Assembly: GCA_003290165.1 (NCBI GenBank)
Contig: QNQO01000602.1
Coordinates: 1 to 64,000 of the forward strand
DNA from: Berberis thunbergii
Taxonomy: Eukaryota > Streptophyta > Magnoliopsida > Ranunculales > Berberidaceae
Reading direction: 5' to 3'
Length of the DNA stretch: 64,000 nt
The translations under genes were made by a program, and so were the position numbers. This document shows, in pieces, positions 35,401-44,689 of this stretch. Numbering within the stretch: position 1 is the first letter of the stretch; each line of letters starts with the position of its first letter. Below the pieces are notes generated by a model, which was not told the DNA's origin, did no database searches, and saw only the letters and a program-made list of their open reading frames with translations.

Positions 35401-37415
35401 CCACTAGTTCATTACGAATGTATATTTCAAACACTTGAGTGTATCAAGCACTAAATATATAGGCTCAGAGTGCTACTCGCCTAAGATGCCAACTAAAAAG
35501 TGATAATATGTAAAGTAAGTGCAAAAGGGACAACATACGAACCTAATAAATCAGTTAACATAAGTTAAAACAATTTTAATTGAGGATGTTTATCTTCATT
35601 TTTTTATAATAAAAGTTCTTCAAAGAGAAAAGTCAAGTTTCAATCCACTTTGAATTGATCGATTCTCATTCTTGATTTGGATACCTCATGATTTTGAAAA
35701 GTCTACTGCACCATATCCAACCAGTCCTGGATTTTCACGGGTTCTCATCCTTGACGTGGTTAATTCCTTATTTAGTCAATGCTTAATGTATATTAGAAAC
35801 GATAAAAATATAGCGGTGTACCATTAATCAAGATCATGTATAAAGTATATAATAGCTACTGAACCTAAGGAAATCTTTAAGAAAATATTATTTAACTGCA
35901 TTAACTGTTGCATGCAAAAGCATTAATTTTTTTTGAATAATCGCTTAATGATTATAATACATTTTTGTTTAGAACACAACCAATGGTTTGAGAATTGTTG
36001 ATTGTATTCAATAAAATTATAGGTTCCTTCCTACATCACCGAACATTTCTTGAATGAGTGAAAACCTAACACCTAAGGAATTATTAAGATTGTAAGGTTG
36101 GAAGTGGAAAGCAAATAAATTAAATGTCTTCACATCTCATCTTACTACCATAGTCCATATACCTTTCAGATTTTCTATTTGGCCCAATCATATTCCTTTA
36201 ACCATGCTCCTAGTTTAGATTACTTGACCTATATTCACAAGATTAAAGCATCTCAAATAACTTTCCCTTAATTTCACAATGGTACTCCATTTTCAAAAGT
36301 TAGAATTCAATTTATTTTTTAATCTTTCTTTCTTTCTTTTTTTCTGGTGTGAAAAGCCTGGTTGATCTCATATTGCATCTCTAACACACACTTGTCCATA
36401 CAAACCACAATTTTCATATTCTTGGCCTTTACTTACCATTTAAGTACTCGTCAAACGGGATTAAGACATCTCACAATAATTAACCATTCTATAAGACTAT
36501 AACGTAAGCCAAAATTATAATAAAGGAAGATGATCGACATATGTTTTGTCTATTTCACGTATCGATTTGTCCAACTCTTCATATCACCAACTCCAAATTT
36601 CTTCTCTGAGTCTGTATCACACATCTTTCACCCAAAACCTCACTGACCAATTTAATTTTTTATATGATTTGATGATGTATGTCTAACTATTTGAGTCAAC
36701 TTCTCCGCCAATCAGTGAAGATATTCCTATGGATTTATACCACTTACTTTTTCCCAAATACTGATCAAACTTGATGTGAGTAAATGATGAAATAGAAATG
36801 GTTGCTAATACATATAACTAAATATTGGGTTCTCATATGCATTAATGCATATCATCAAGTGTTTCTACTAAATTACAAAGTGTCATACTAAATTACTAAA
36901 TATTGGAACATGATTCTCTTGGGACATCACCAGCAAACCATTGATCAAACAAACTTAATTGAGTCGAATAATTTATCTTTAGCTATCCCCTTCAAATGAT
37001 TTTACTGTCCTAAAAGATCTAACTCCAGATCGATTTCTCTCATAAAAAACATGGCACTATACACAAAACCCCATCATCAAACTTTTTGGTTCTCGATTTA
37101 ACAATCACATGATCCTGCTTAACATCCCCTTGAATTGCATGGATGGAACGATAGTAATAAACTGGTATAAGCACTGAACATAGTCACATACAAAGACCCG
37201 TCTAAATCTAAACAAAGGGGTAGAGAGGAAGACTTTGCAGATCCAATTAAAAGTAACTTAAGAAAAATTGATTGAACTCCAGATAGCAAATCTTGGCGTG
37301 TTAAAAAGAAAAAAGAAGAAAAAATGATAAATGAATCAAGGAAATCTCTAAGTAATAATAGCATCAAATTAAGAGAGGAAAAGATTGATTACCTGCCCAG
37401 ACCAAAGAGACTCAT
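23487..37415 (-). CDS. MOB1: MOB1 kinase activator, complete seven-exon gene
   Basis: Exons (minus strand) are 37415-37393, 34061-34013, 29280-29172, 28996-28903, 28552-28419, 27421-27258 and 23561-23487. They total 648 nt, giving 215 residues and a TGA stop, the normal plant MOB1 length. All six introns have GT...AG ends and the phases agree. The protein starts [13 protein letters not shown] and ends IESIIVPY. The zinc ligands of the Mob1/phocein fold are present: C79 and C84 (FCTHENC), H161 and H166 (AHIYHSH). MOB1 binds and activates NDR/LATS (AGC) kinases in Hippo/mitotic-exit-type signalling, and in plants affects growth and cytokinesis. Introns 1, 2 and 6 are 3.3, 4.7 and 3.7 kb because transposons lie inside them. 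No frame damage was seen. Residue 191 is Cys, created by the TGT|GTAAGC donor; that site is variable in the family. Confidence 0.95.
23605..24061 (-). repeat. Left LTR of copia element
   Basis: It is 457 bp, ending CAAACTCCAACA. It shares long blocks with the right LTR such as TACTCGGTGTTGTAGTTCTT and ATACCAACACCGT. It lacks an about 80-bp segment near its end that the right LTR has as a local duplication. Confidence 0.8.
24678..25135 (-). pseudogene. Copia RNase H C-terminal part
   Basis: The motif [20 protein letters not shown], followed by [16 protein letters not shown], matches the copia RNase H. The end reads [16 protein letters not shown], the usual VRS..N.AD..TKGL. A frameshift near 24915 separates the two halves. 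Confidence 0.8.
25074..25759 (-). pseudogene. Copia gag
   Basis: It begins [20 protein letters not shown] at 25759 and has a stop shortly after, then [11 protein letters not shown] and [20 protein letters not shown]. The UBN2-type gag core follows ([33 protein letters not shown]). It has frameshifts near 25480 and 25390. It breaks into the RNase H at about 25077 with no zinc knuckle. Confidence 0.75.
25813..26349 (-). repeat. Right LTR of copia element
   Basis: It is 537 bp, starts TGAAATAAATAATATAAC and ends CAAACTCCAACA. An internal expansion near 26218-26310 repeats AGACACATC(C/A)TTTCTT, which explains its greater length. The many differences from the left LTR imply an old insertion. Confidence 0.8.
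27740..27909 (-). mobile_element. tRNA-derived SINE in MOB1 intron 5
   Basis: The minus strand starts at the right with GGCGTTATGGTCGAGTGGTT (A box), then TATGTTCGAGACCCC (B box), a tRNA-unrelated body, and ends in an A-rich tail (plus T run at 27740-27748). It is flanked by a perfect 17-bp direct repeat, CTGATAAACTGTACCTT, at 27723-27739 and 27910-27926. The head resembles a Ser/Leu-type tRNA with an extended variable arm. The perfect duplication implies a fairly recent insertion. Confidence 0.9.
30335..30530. repeat. Degenerate minisatellite in MOB1 intron 2
   Basis: Units of about 35 bp centred on G(A/G)AGTCAACCATAGCCTTG recur near 30335, 30407, 30441, 30477 and 30511 with many substitutions. 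No coding meaning. Confidence 0.45.
30850..32500 (+). pseudogene. Retroelement-like debris in MOB1 intron 2
   Basis: A PBS-like TTTGGCATCAGAGCAGGGAC lies at 30856-30875. Further on, in mixed frames near 32290-32400, comes an RNase-H-like segment ([20 protein letters not shown], then KVGMELVI). These suggest an old retroelement, but no full domain can be traced and the family is not assigned. Confidence 0.35.
32538..32804. repeat. LTR- or TRIM-like unit in MOB1 intron 2
   Basis: The 267-bp unit begins TGTTGGAG and ends CTCCAACA, a perfect 8-bp terminal inverted repeat of LTR type. It contains TAGTCCCACATCG, common in plant LTRs. No target duplication and no partner LTR were found, so it may be a solo LTR of a small element. 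Confidence 0.5.
33308..33505. repeat. Minisatellite in MOB1 intron 2
   Basis: Units starting GGATAATGTATGCTAGTAT recur. Two copies have a 26-bp form ending TGGTTAT, and two to three have a 39-bp form ending GCTACTACGATTTATTTTAT. It ends in an (ATA)n run. The composite structure suggests repeated unequal slippage. Confidence 0.8.
34013..34061 (-). other. MOB1: MOB1 exon 2 (49 nt)
   Basis: It encodes the end of R8 and then [16 protein letters not shown]. The acceptor is CCAAACAG and the donor GTGATC. It is isolated by introns of 3.3 and 4.7 kb. Confidence 0.9.
34824..35378. mobile_element. Non-autonomous hAT-type element in MOB1 intron 1
   Basis: The left end TAGGGATGG and the right end read inwards TAGAGCTGGCAATGGGG resemble plant hAT termini. 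It is flanked by ACTGAGTG (34816-34823) and CCTGAGTA (35379-35386), sharing CTGAGT, as expected for a mutated 8-bp hAT target duplication. The 555 bp hold no transposase. Confidence 0.55.
37393..37415 (-). other. MOB1: MOB1 exon 1 (23 coding nt)
   Basis: It encodes MSLFGLG plus two bases of the next codon, followed by the donor GTAATC. It is too short for gene finders that rely on ORF length. It is placed by exact match to the family N-terminus and by phase with exon 2. Confidence 0.9.
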
Positions 37416-38562
37416 GGCTGAGAGAGAGCAAAGCTGCCCGGAGAAGAAGCTGGCGAAAGGGGTGAGGTGAGCACAGCACGAGAAAGCGTTTTGTTTGATT
37501 TGATTTTGATTTAAAACTGGGCAGAGCATCTGGGGTTCGGGCAACCAGTTGGCCTGCCCGTGGCGGCCAGTTTTTACGGGCAGGCATTATGGAAGCAATC
37601 TAAAAAAGTAGAGTTATTATTTCTTTACTGGTATAATATTAGCACGGCCATGCACTATCTTTTATAGCGTGTAGACGTACGTGCCTTCGGCACTTCCACT
37701 AGCACCGTTGGCTCGGCCAAACACTTTTTATTTGTAGTGTGAATTCGTGCCACCTTCCTTATTGGTTAGTGCCTTCTATATTGCTTCAGCAATCATATAT
37801 TCATAAATTCTAATTCATCTAAGTGGAGTGTAAAATCGAAAGTTTGAACGCTAGATGTAAGAGCATATTTATAATTTATAGATAATTAATGGTCTTATGT
37901 ATATTTGAGAAATTAAAATTTTATTGTAAATAGTTTAAACTTGGGAGTGCACAATGGTCAGAAAAAATTGTAATGGTGTTTTCATTTAAAATACACGAAT
38001 ATCCTTTGTTATTGTCAAGGAATGTGATTTTGCGAAATTTCAACGAAAATTTCGTTTTTTTGAAATTATGAAAAGAAAAATGGTGAAATTAAAAGTTACA
38101 TTTTTTGAAAATTTTGAGATTTTTTTGTTAATTTTGAAAAAAAATTGTAAATTTCATTTTTTCTATAAAAATACAAAACCCAGCTACAAAAAAATGCATT
38201 ATTTCGAGTATTTTTTTTCCAAAATTTCGGAGTTTTTTTCGTAAATTTATGGGTTTTTTTGTATTATCAATTCTTTTAATTATTTATTGATTTTCAAAAC
38301 CACCCCCCCTGATTTTCTAATTATCATTTCGTCTACTTATATATTGATTCTTGAAACCACTCCCTGATTTTCTAATTATATATATTTATTTCATTTATTG
38401 GTATTTAGGCTTTATTTAATATGTTTAATAGATTTATTTACTTGCATCTATTTTTTTCACATTTCATATACCCTCAAAATTCATTAGATATTTTTAACTT
38501 AATTTTCATCTATTATTGATGTCATTTGTAAATATCAAGAAATTGTGAAGGCATGGTCAAAC
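37416..38562. other. MOB1 leader and upstream intergenic region
   Basis: The first ~170 bases upstream of the ATG are GC-richer than the surroundings and include the likely 5' leader. I see no unambiguous TATA box. Farther out the DNA is AT-rich, with a local 40-bp duplication (CTGATTTTCTAATTAT at about 38309 and 38364). No other gene was seen. Confidence 0.45.
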
Positions 38563-38745
38563 TAGGGATGGCAATGGGGCGGATTGGGGCGGATTTAAGC
38601 AAATCCATCCCCGCCCCGCTGAAAATTGCGGGGATTAAAATTCGCCCTGCATATCCGTTTGGTATTATTTTCAAAACCGCCCCCGCCCCAGACGGATTTG
38701 CGGATATCCGCCCCGCCCCGATATCCGCATGAAAATTTCTTTCAA
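38563..38745. mobile_element. hAT-type terminus with GC-rich subterminal repeats
   Basis: TAGGGATGGCAATGGGGCGG at 38563 matches the end motif of the hAT-like units at 34824 and 55841. It is followed by CCCCGCCCCG and GCGGATATCCGC blocks. The other end and the target duplication partner of GGTCAAAC were not found, so the element is truncated or rearranged. Confidence 0.45.
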
Positions 38746-38865
38746 CAGTATTACGATCATTTATGCATTAAAAAAACATACAACAAACATAAAAAAAAAA
38801 CATACAACAAATATAAAAAAAAAAAATACAACAAATTTTAAAAAAAAAACATACAACAAATTTAA

Positions 38866-38985
38866 AAAAAAAATCAGATATCTGATTCTGAATCTCTAAT
38901 ATAAACAAATTACAACAAATTTAAAAAAAAAATCAGATATCTGATTCTGAATCTCTAATATAAACAAATTACAACAAATTTAAAT
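38866..38985. repeat. Tandem duplication, about 58-bp unit
   Basis: TCAGATATCTGATTCTGAAT followed by CTCTAATATAAACAAATTAC occurs twice head to tail, next to several AACATACAACAAAT units at 38780-38860. Confidence 0.8.
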
Positions 38986-39048
38986 ATGAACAAATTACAA
39001 AAAAAAAAAATCTAAAATTTACAAATTCGATCTAAAATTACCAAAAAA

Positions 39049-39380
39049 AATCAGATCTGATATGATCAGATCTGATGAGATCGAGATCAGATCAGATCTG
39101 AGATCGAGATCAGATCAGATCTGAGATCGAGATCGAGCTCAGATCTGAGATCGAGATCAGATCAGATTTGAGATCTGATGAGATCGAGAGATCGAGATCT
39201 GATGAGATTGAGAGATCTGAGGTCGAGATCGAGATCTGATGAGATTGAGAGATCTGAGGTCGAGATCTCATCAGATCTGATGATATCTGAAATCAGATCT
39301 CTGATCTGATCTGATGATGTGATGATCTGATCTCGGATCTGATCAGATCTGATCTTCGATCTTATTGCTAAGATCATATC
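39049..39380. repeat. GATC-dense simple repeat
   Basis: About 330 bp are built from GATC-containing short words (AGATCTGA, GAGATCGA, GATCAGATC), both direct and inverted. It then turns into a G/A-rich, GC-richer tract to about 39720. The minus frame through it is a repetitive artefact. Confidence 0.8.
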
Positions 39381-39887
39381 AGAAGGAGAAGGAGAAGGAG
39401 ATCTGAAGAAAGAGAAGGAGAAGGGGCGATCTCTGTGAGAGGGAGATCTCTCTGCGATGGAGGCAGATCTCGCGGTCGACGCTGTGTGAGGGACCTCTCG
39501 AGGTCGACGCAGTAGTGTGAGGGAGGCAGGCAGATAGCGATGGAGGCAGATCTCGCGAGTCGCGGCCGCGCTGCGTGAGGGAGGGCGACGTGGTGTGAGG
39601 GAGGGCGAGTGCGACGCTGCTCTGAGACTGAGAGTGAGACGAGAGCTTGTGCTCTCTATCTCTGTGTCTGTGAGAGGGAGAGGAGTTGGTGAGGGTGAGG
39701 TGAGGGAGGGGAGGAGCGTTTGGTGAGATAATTTGTTAGGAAGTTGAGATAATTGAAGTCAATGTTTAAATTTTCAACCCTAAATTTCAATGTGTAAAAA
39801 ATAAAAATTAAAAATTAAAAATTGAAGTCAATGTTTAAATTTTGAAAATTTGTTAGGAAGTTGAGATAATTTGAGACATTAAATAGT

Positions 39888-40235
39888 ACCTAATTAACAC
39901 CTACGAGTAAAATTTCCTTGTGCTTCAGGACCCCATAGTAGTAACAAATTAAGAGTGTGCTAAACTATTAGCAGGAGTAGAAACTGCAGCTGTTAAGAAA
40001 TTGCAGTCTTCCAAATAAGAACTGCCCAATCCAAGGGTATACCATGAAGTTACAAAGGTTGTACCTGTGAACCAACCCCGTAAAGCAAAATAGGCACAAG
40101 GAAATAACAATAGGCCAGACCATCCGACAAACACAAAACGGTCCCTCCATATCCAGTCATCCATAATATCAAATAAATCATTTTCGTCTTTGGTAAATCT
40201 ACCAAGGGCTATAGTTATAATGATCCTCCTATTTA
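39888..40235 (-). pseudogene. psbD: Nuclear plastid insertion: psbD N-terminal fragment
   Basis: The minus frame matches the photosystem II D2 protein from residue 2 for about 90 codons without a break. It contains [49 protein letters not shown] and [19 protein letters not shown]. It then loses frame at LAHS and continues in another frame as GPEAQGNFTR. The initiator ATG is ATT, but the ribosome-site AGGAGG is kept about 9 nt upstream. Full D2 is 353 residues, so only the first third is here. It is plastid DNA moved to the nucleus (NUPT) and cannot work in photosynthesis. Confidence 0.95.
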
Positions 40236-40416
40236 ACCACTTCAACCATTTCTGCTTCAACATAATTAAATCTAAAATTCTATAACTTGAATATCAACAT
40301 TGTTATAATTTCATACGTATATAAGTTAGAGATACTACTTCAAAAGGATGGTGGCACCTCTGAGACTTCGACTGTATGCAATAGCAAAATCCCAATTTTG
40401 GTTCTTGATATGACGC

Positions 40417-40975
40417 TTTCATTTGATTTATGGAACCCTGTCACTCGTGTCAAATCTACAATATTTGTCATGGATTGAATAAAAAATTTATTTTAATTGT
40501 GATTTTACAAGAGTTTAACAACACCACGATGAACTTGAACATATCATGAACAAGTACGAAGCATTGCGAAACACGAATTTCATAAAGACGAGCAATTTTT
40601 ATAACAGTAGGTTATAATTATTAATTTATTCTAATGAAAAAAAAATCACAATGAATTTGACTTGTAAAGGAAACCTTGGTGGAATGAATAATTTTCTAAT
40701 TCTTTATATGGTTTTTTCATTTGATGTGTAGAACTTTGACACTCGTGTCAAATGTACAATATTTGTCATGACTTGAATAAAAAACGATGATCTAATTGTT
40801 ATTTCGCAAGAGTTCAATGGACACCACGATGAATTTGAATGTATCATCATTAAATACAAAACTCTGAGAAATATGAATTTCATAAAGAGAGATAATTCTT
40901 ATAACAATGGGACTATAGTAACTTATTTCTAATGGAAAACGACCACAGTGGAACTCAATTATAAAGATACTACAT
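40417..40975. repeat. Two-copy tandem duplication, about 295-bp period
   Basis: Blocks CACTCGTGTCAAAT, ACAATATTTGTCATG, ACACCACGATGAA and GAATTTCATAAAGA recur in order at about 40442-40600 and 40740-40890. The copies have diverged strongly. No coding frame is shared. Confidence 0.7.
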
Positions 40976-40979
40976 GAAA

Positions 40980-43900
40980 TTATATAATGTTTTAACTGAA
41001 GTACCTTAAACTAAGAGCACATGTGACATTTAAAGAGTTTTGTATGAAGTCATTATTTTTTTTAGATGTCATAGGTTAATATGACTAAAACTATAAGTAT
41101 TAGATTAAACTGGTACAATTTTTCTAAAGCATATTAATGATCTACTAGTTGGCGACTATTTAGTTACAAGGGAAATTATCGTTAGGACATGTAGAAAATC
41201 TATCAAATCCTCAAAACAGAACTAAACTAAACTGATTTTTAATTATTAAAGATAATCACTTCCATTTGATTTATAATTCCTAAAAAATTGCCAATTTCAA
41301 TTAGGTTGTTGTTTATGAAATTTGAAAACAGTAAGAAACCAATTTGATTTGAAATTATTGATAATTGAAATTAAATTTTAATATTAAAATATATAATTAA
41401 TAAATAAGATTAAAAAATAAAATATTTGTCAGTTTGATTAAGTTATTGTCGATTAATAGTATGAAAATTTTGGTTTAGCTTGGTTTGCTTTATATGTCAA
41501 TTATGTTCGATATACATGACATCAATTGTCGATTTTTACTCAAAATTAAGATAGACATATATTATAGCAACGATATATGAGGCTCACGTAGAAGACCATA
41601 ATGAGTTCGGTTTGTCCAATATATTTTGCTTAAGATTTTGTCAAGTTAGATATTAACATACTTAATGATCAGGTACTGGATAGATACCCTACAACATTGG
41701 TTAGATTTTCATCGTGACTTATAAGTCAAGCTTAAAGAGGGTTATAAAGTCATCATCTTCATTTACGCATTAGACGAGACATTGCAACCAAAAAAAATTT
41801 AATTTCATCTCGTTGACTTTATTCATATTTGTATTTATAAAATATTTCTTATATACTCGATCATGTGACAACAAATGAGATTTGTAGCAACGCCAATTCA
41901 TTGTAGCAAGTAATATATAACAATGGTTGCAATAGATTAACGACATAAAATTATATTTCGTTCCTTTGTCGAAATAGGTAGGGAATTAGTACTTATTTGT
42001 GGCGCACAAAACATAGTAAAATAACTATGAACGACATACATGTAATTGCAACAAGAATAAATGTCACAATTAGTAAATTTTATATAATGTACAATTAATA
42101 CTAATTTATCCATCAATTATTATACATGCACAACGTCATGCTTTTAAGTATAATTTAGAATTTAAGTATTTCGTATGGCACCACACTTAATATTGAAGTC
42201 TGAAAAGACACCTTATTCCCAAATCTAATCTCAAACTACATAGTAATATTTCCAAATTACCCATTCTATATACCCCACCATTTCACATCTAATTAAACAC
42301 TCCTACCAAAATCATTTTATTATCTATTTTGACCATTTACCGTAAAAACAAAATTTCCTCCACTCCCTACTTATGCTTTTGTCTCGCCTTGATTTTTTTT
42401 AAAAGTGTATTCTATTCAACTCTCCTGAAAATCGATATGCAAACTTGTTTCGACATTACCCTCCAATTTGATAAAATAAATATTCAAAGCAAAAAGACAT
42501 ACTTACCAAATGCAAACTGACCATCCTTAATTAAAAAATAAAATAAAAAATCACAATGGTTCAATTACTACAATTGTCTAAGTTGCCTATAGACAAAATA
42601 AATAACAAAAAGAAATACATTCATAAATCTTTAATAGGGCGCAACGTACATGTTTCTTTACCCAATCTAAAATAAATGGCAACTTACATGAACAACTAAA
42701 CATTATCAATCCACACAACCACGAAAGCTCTAACAATGAACCTCTTGCCAAAATCAAACACATTATGACACCTACAATGCTCTACGACAACGCGCATAAG
42801 AGAATATACCCAAGAAACATGAAAAACAATTTGGTTCATCAAAAAGCTGGTATAAGTTATTTCTTAGTCACCCTATAATTTCAATAATTAAGTCATGTAT
42901 ATATGCAATCACAATACAACAAGAAAGTAAACAATCAAATAAATAATTAATTAATATTTAACAAAGTTAACGAAAGAAGATAAACCTCATGTCATTGCCA
43001 AATTTATTCACTTTTTGAATAAAAGGTAGTTTATTGTTCGAGTGAAATATAATAAAATAAATACTATATATGTATATTATTAAATAAAAGGTTGGAATTT
43101 ATTTATTCGGATTTTCAAATAATTAGGGCGATAACTTTCAAGCAAATTTAATAAAATTAAATTAAAATACGAAAATTCTTTTCTTTTATTGTAGTAACAA
43201 AAATAAAGTAGGAGCTAGGTTTGTTTTATTTCTTTTATTTTATATATTTTATTTACTTGTAGAAAATACACATAATACCTATACCATAAATAAATTTGAT
43301 TGTTATAAGTCATAAAAGAATCTTTTGAGTGTATTTTATGATTTAGTTTTGCTAGGTAGGATGTATTTGATAAAGTATTTTTGAGCAATGGATAATTTTG
43401 ACATTTGAGTTTATTTAGTGGGTGTATTTTGAAAATAACACAAAAATACTCCTTTTATGTTGGACTCGAAATTTAAAGCCTTTAATAGGCATTTTTTTTA
43501 GGTTTTGTGGGGTGCAACGAGGTTTCGTTTAAATACTTGATTTAAACAATTTCATTTGGTTGTTTGTTTGTTTTTTTTGGCAAGTTTAGCAATAAAATTA
43601 TCTCGATAAAATTTCATTTTGAGTCTATGTTAGCATGCATGTAGATATATTAATGCCAAAAGGGATTTCAGCCTGGGAATCTCCATTGAGAAAGATTAAT
43701 TTTTGTCATACAAAGACATAAATGCAAACAACGAGATAACAATGAATGCAATGTGAGTTTAGGAATAATAGATTCAAGGGATTCAACTCGTTGTAATAAA
43801 AAAATGTGGTAGTTATTAATCTTCTTTCAATTGTTTCCCTTCAAATGATTTATTAGTTTAATTTGATAAAGATTTAAGTGATATATTTTCACAAAAAAAA

Positions 43901-44680
43901 ATACAATATTTAATTGAAGTGAAATAAAGCAAAAGTCCATGTTAGTTCTAAGTGAAAGAAATCAAAAGTTTTGTCATTTATTAGTCATCTTCCTACCACA
44001 TTCGTCAAAAGATCACTTTGAATGTTTCGTAACAATTTGATACTTGAAACATTACATCATAAGATAAAATTTCAAGTATCCTACTAAACAAGCAAGCTAA
44101 TGAAGTTATAGACTTCAGAGTTTTGTTAAAATTGAAAAACCATGAAAGCACATACTGAAAAGGAACACATAACAACAATACTCAATGGAGAAAGAAATAT
44201 CAATAAACTCAAAACCAAATACAGACATACTATACAAGGAGTAAAGAAGAATGAAAAATAGAATAAAGTGTCAGTTCATAAAAAGTAACTTTTGGATTAC
44301 TCTCAAAGAAGAATTGTTCCTTGTGTAAAACTGGGTGAATATGAAAATCTATTACCAAAGATCTTCTACTCTTTAAAAGAATGAAGCAAAAACAATAGTT
44401 ACATCAAATATAACATAATGAATAAAAACAATATGTACATGTTAAATCCAAGTGAGGCTATCGTCTTGATGAAAACAAATGATATGATTATGTCTTCTGT
44501 GTCCATGTGAGAACTGTAAATTTTTTTAAGGCAAATGGAAGAACGCATTATAGTTTGGTATTGCTTAAAGCAAGATTACACCCTTTGGACAAAACATGAG
44601 AAACGTGAAGTAAATGTCCTTGTAGAGTCTAAGGCATTTCATAACGAGAATGATGTGCACATTATGAAGCAAAATACATT
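40980..44680. other. Long AT-rich noncoding stretch
   Basis: No gene, RNA gene or element termini could be supported in 3.7 kb. Homopolymer runs and short frames only. Confidence 0.5.
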
Positions 44681-44689
44681 GGGACTACA

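Noticed and set aside
37640..37740. GTGCCTTCGGCAC hairpin as a terminator or structured RNA
   Set aside because: Stem of only five pairs with no gene context; likely chance.
39162..39377. Minus frame rich in IRSDQIRD words
   Set aside because: Translation of the GATC simple repeat.
39949..40263. Possible intact chloroplast or nuclear gene for D2 protein
   Set aside because: Only the first third of psbD is present, the start is mutated and the frame breaks at LAHS. It is a nuclear plastid insertion.
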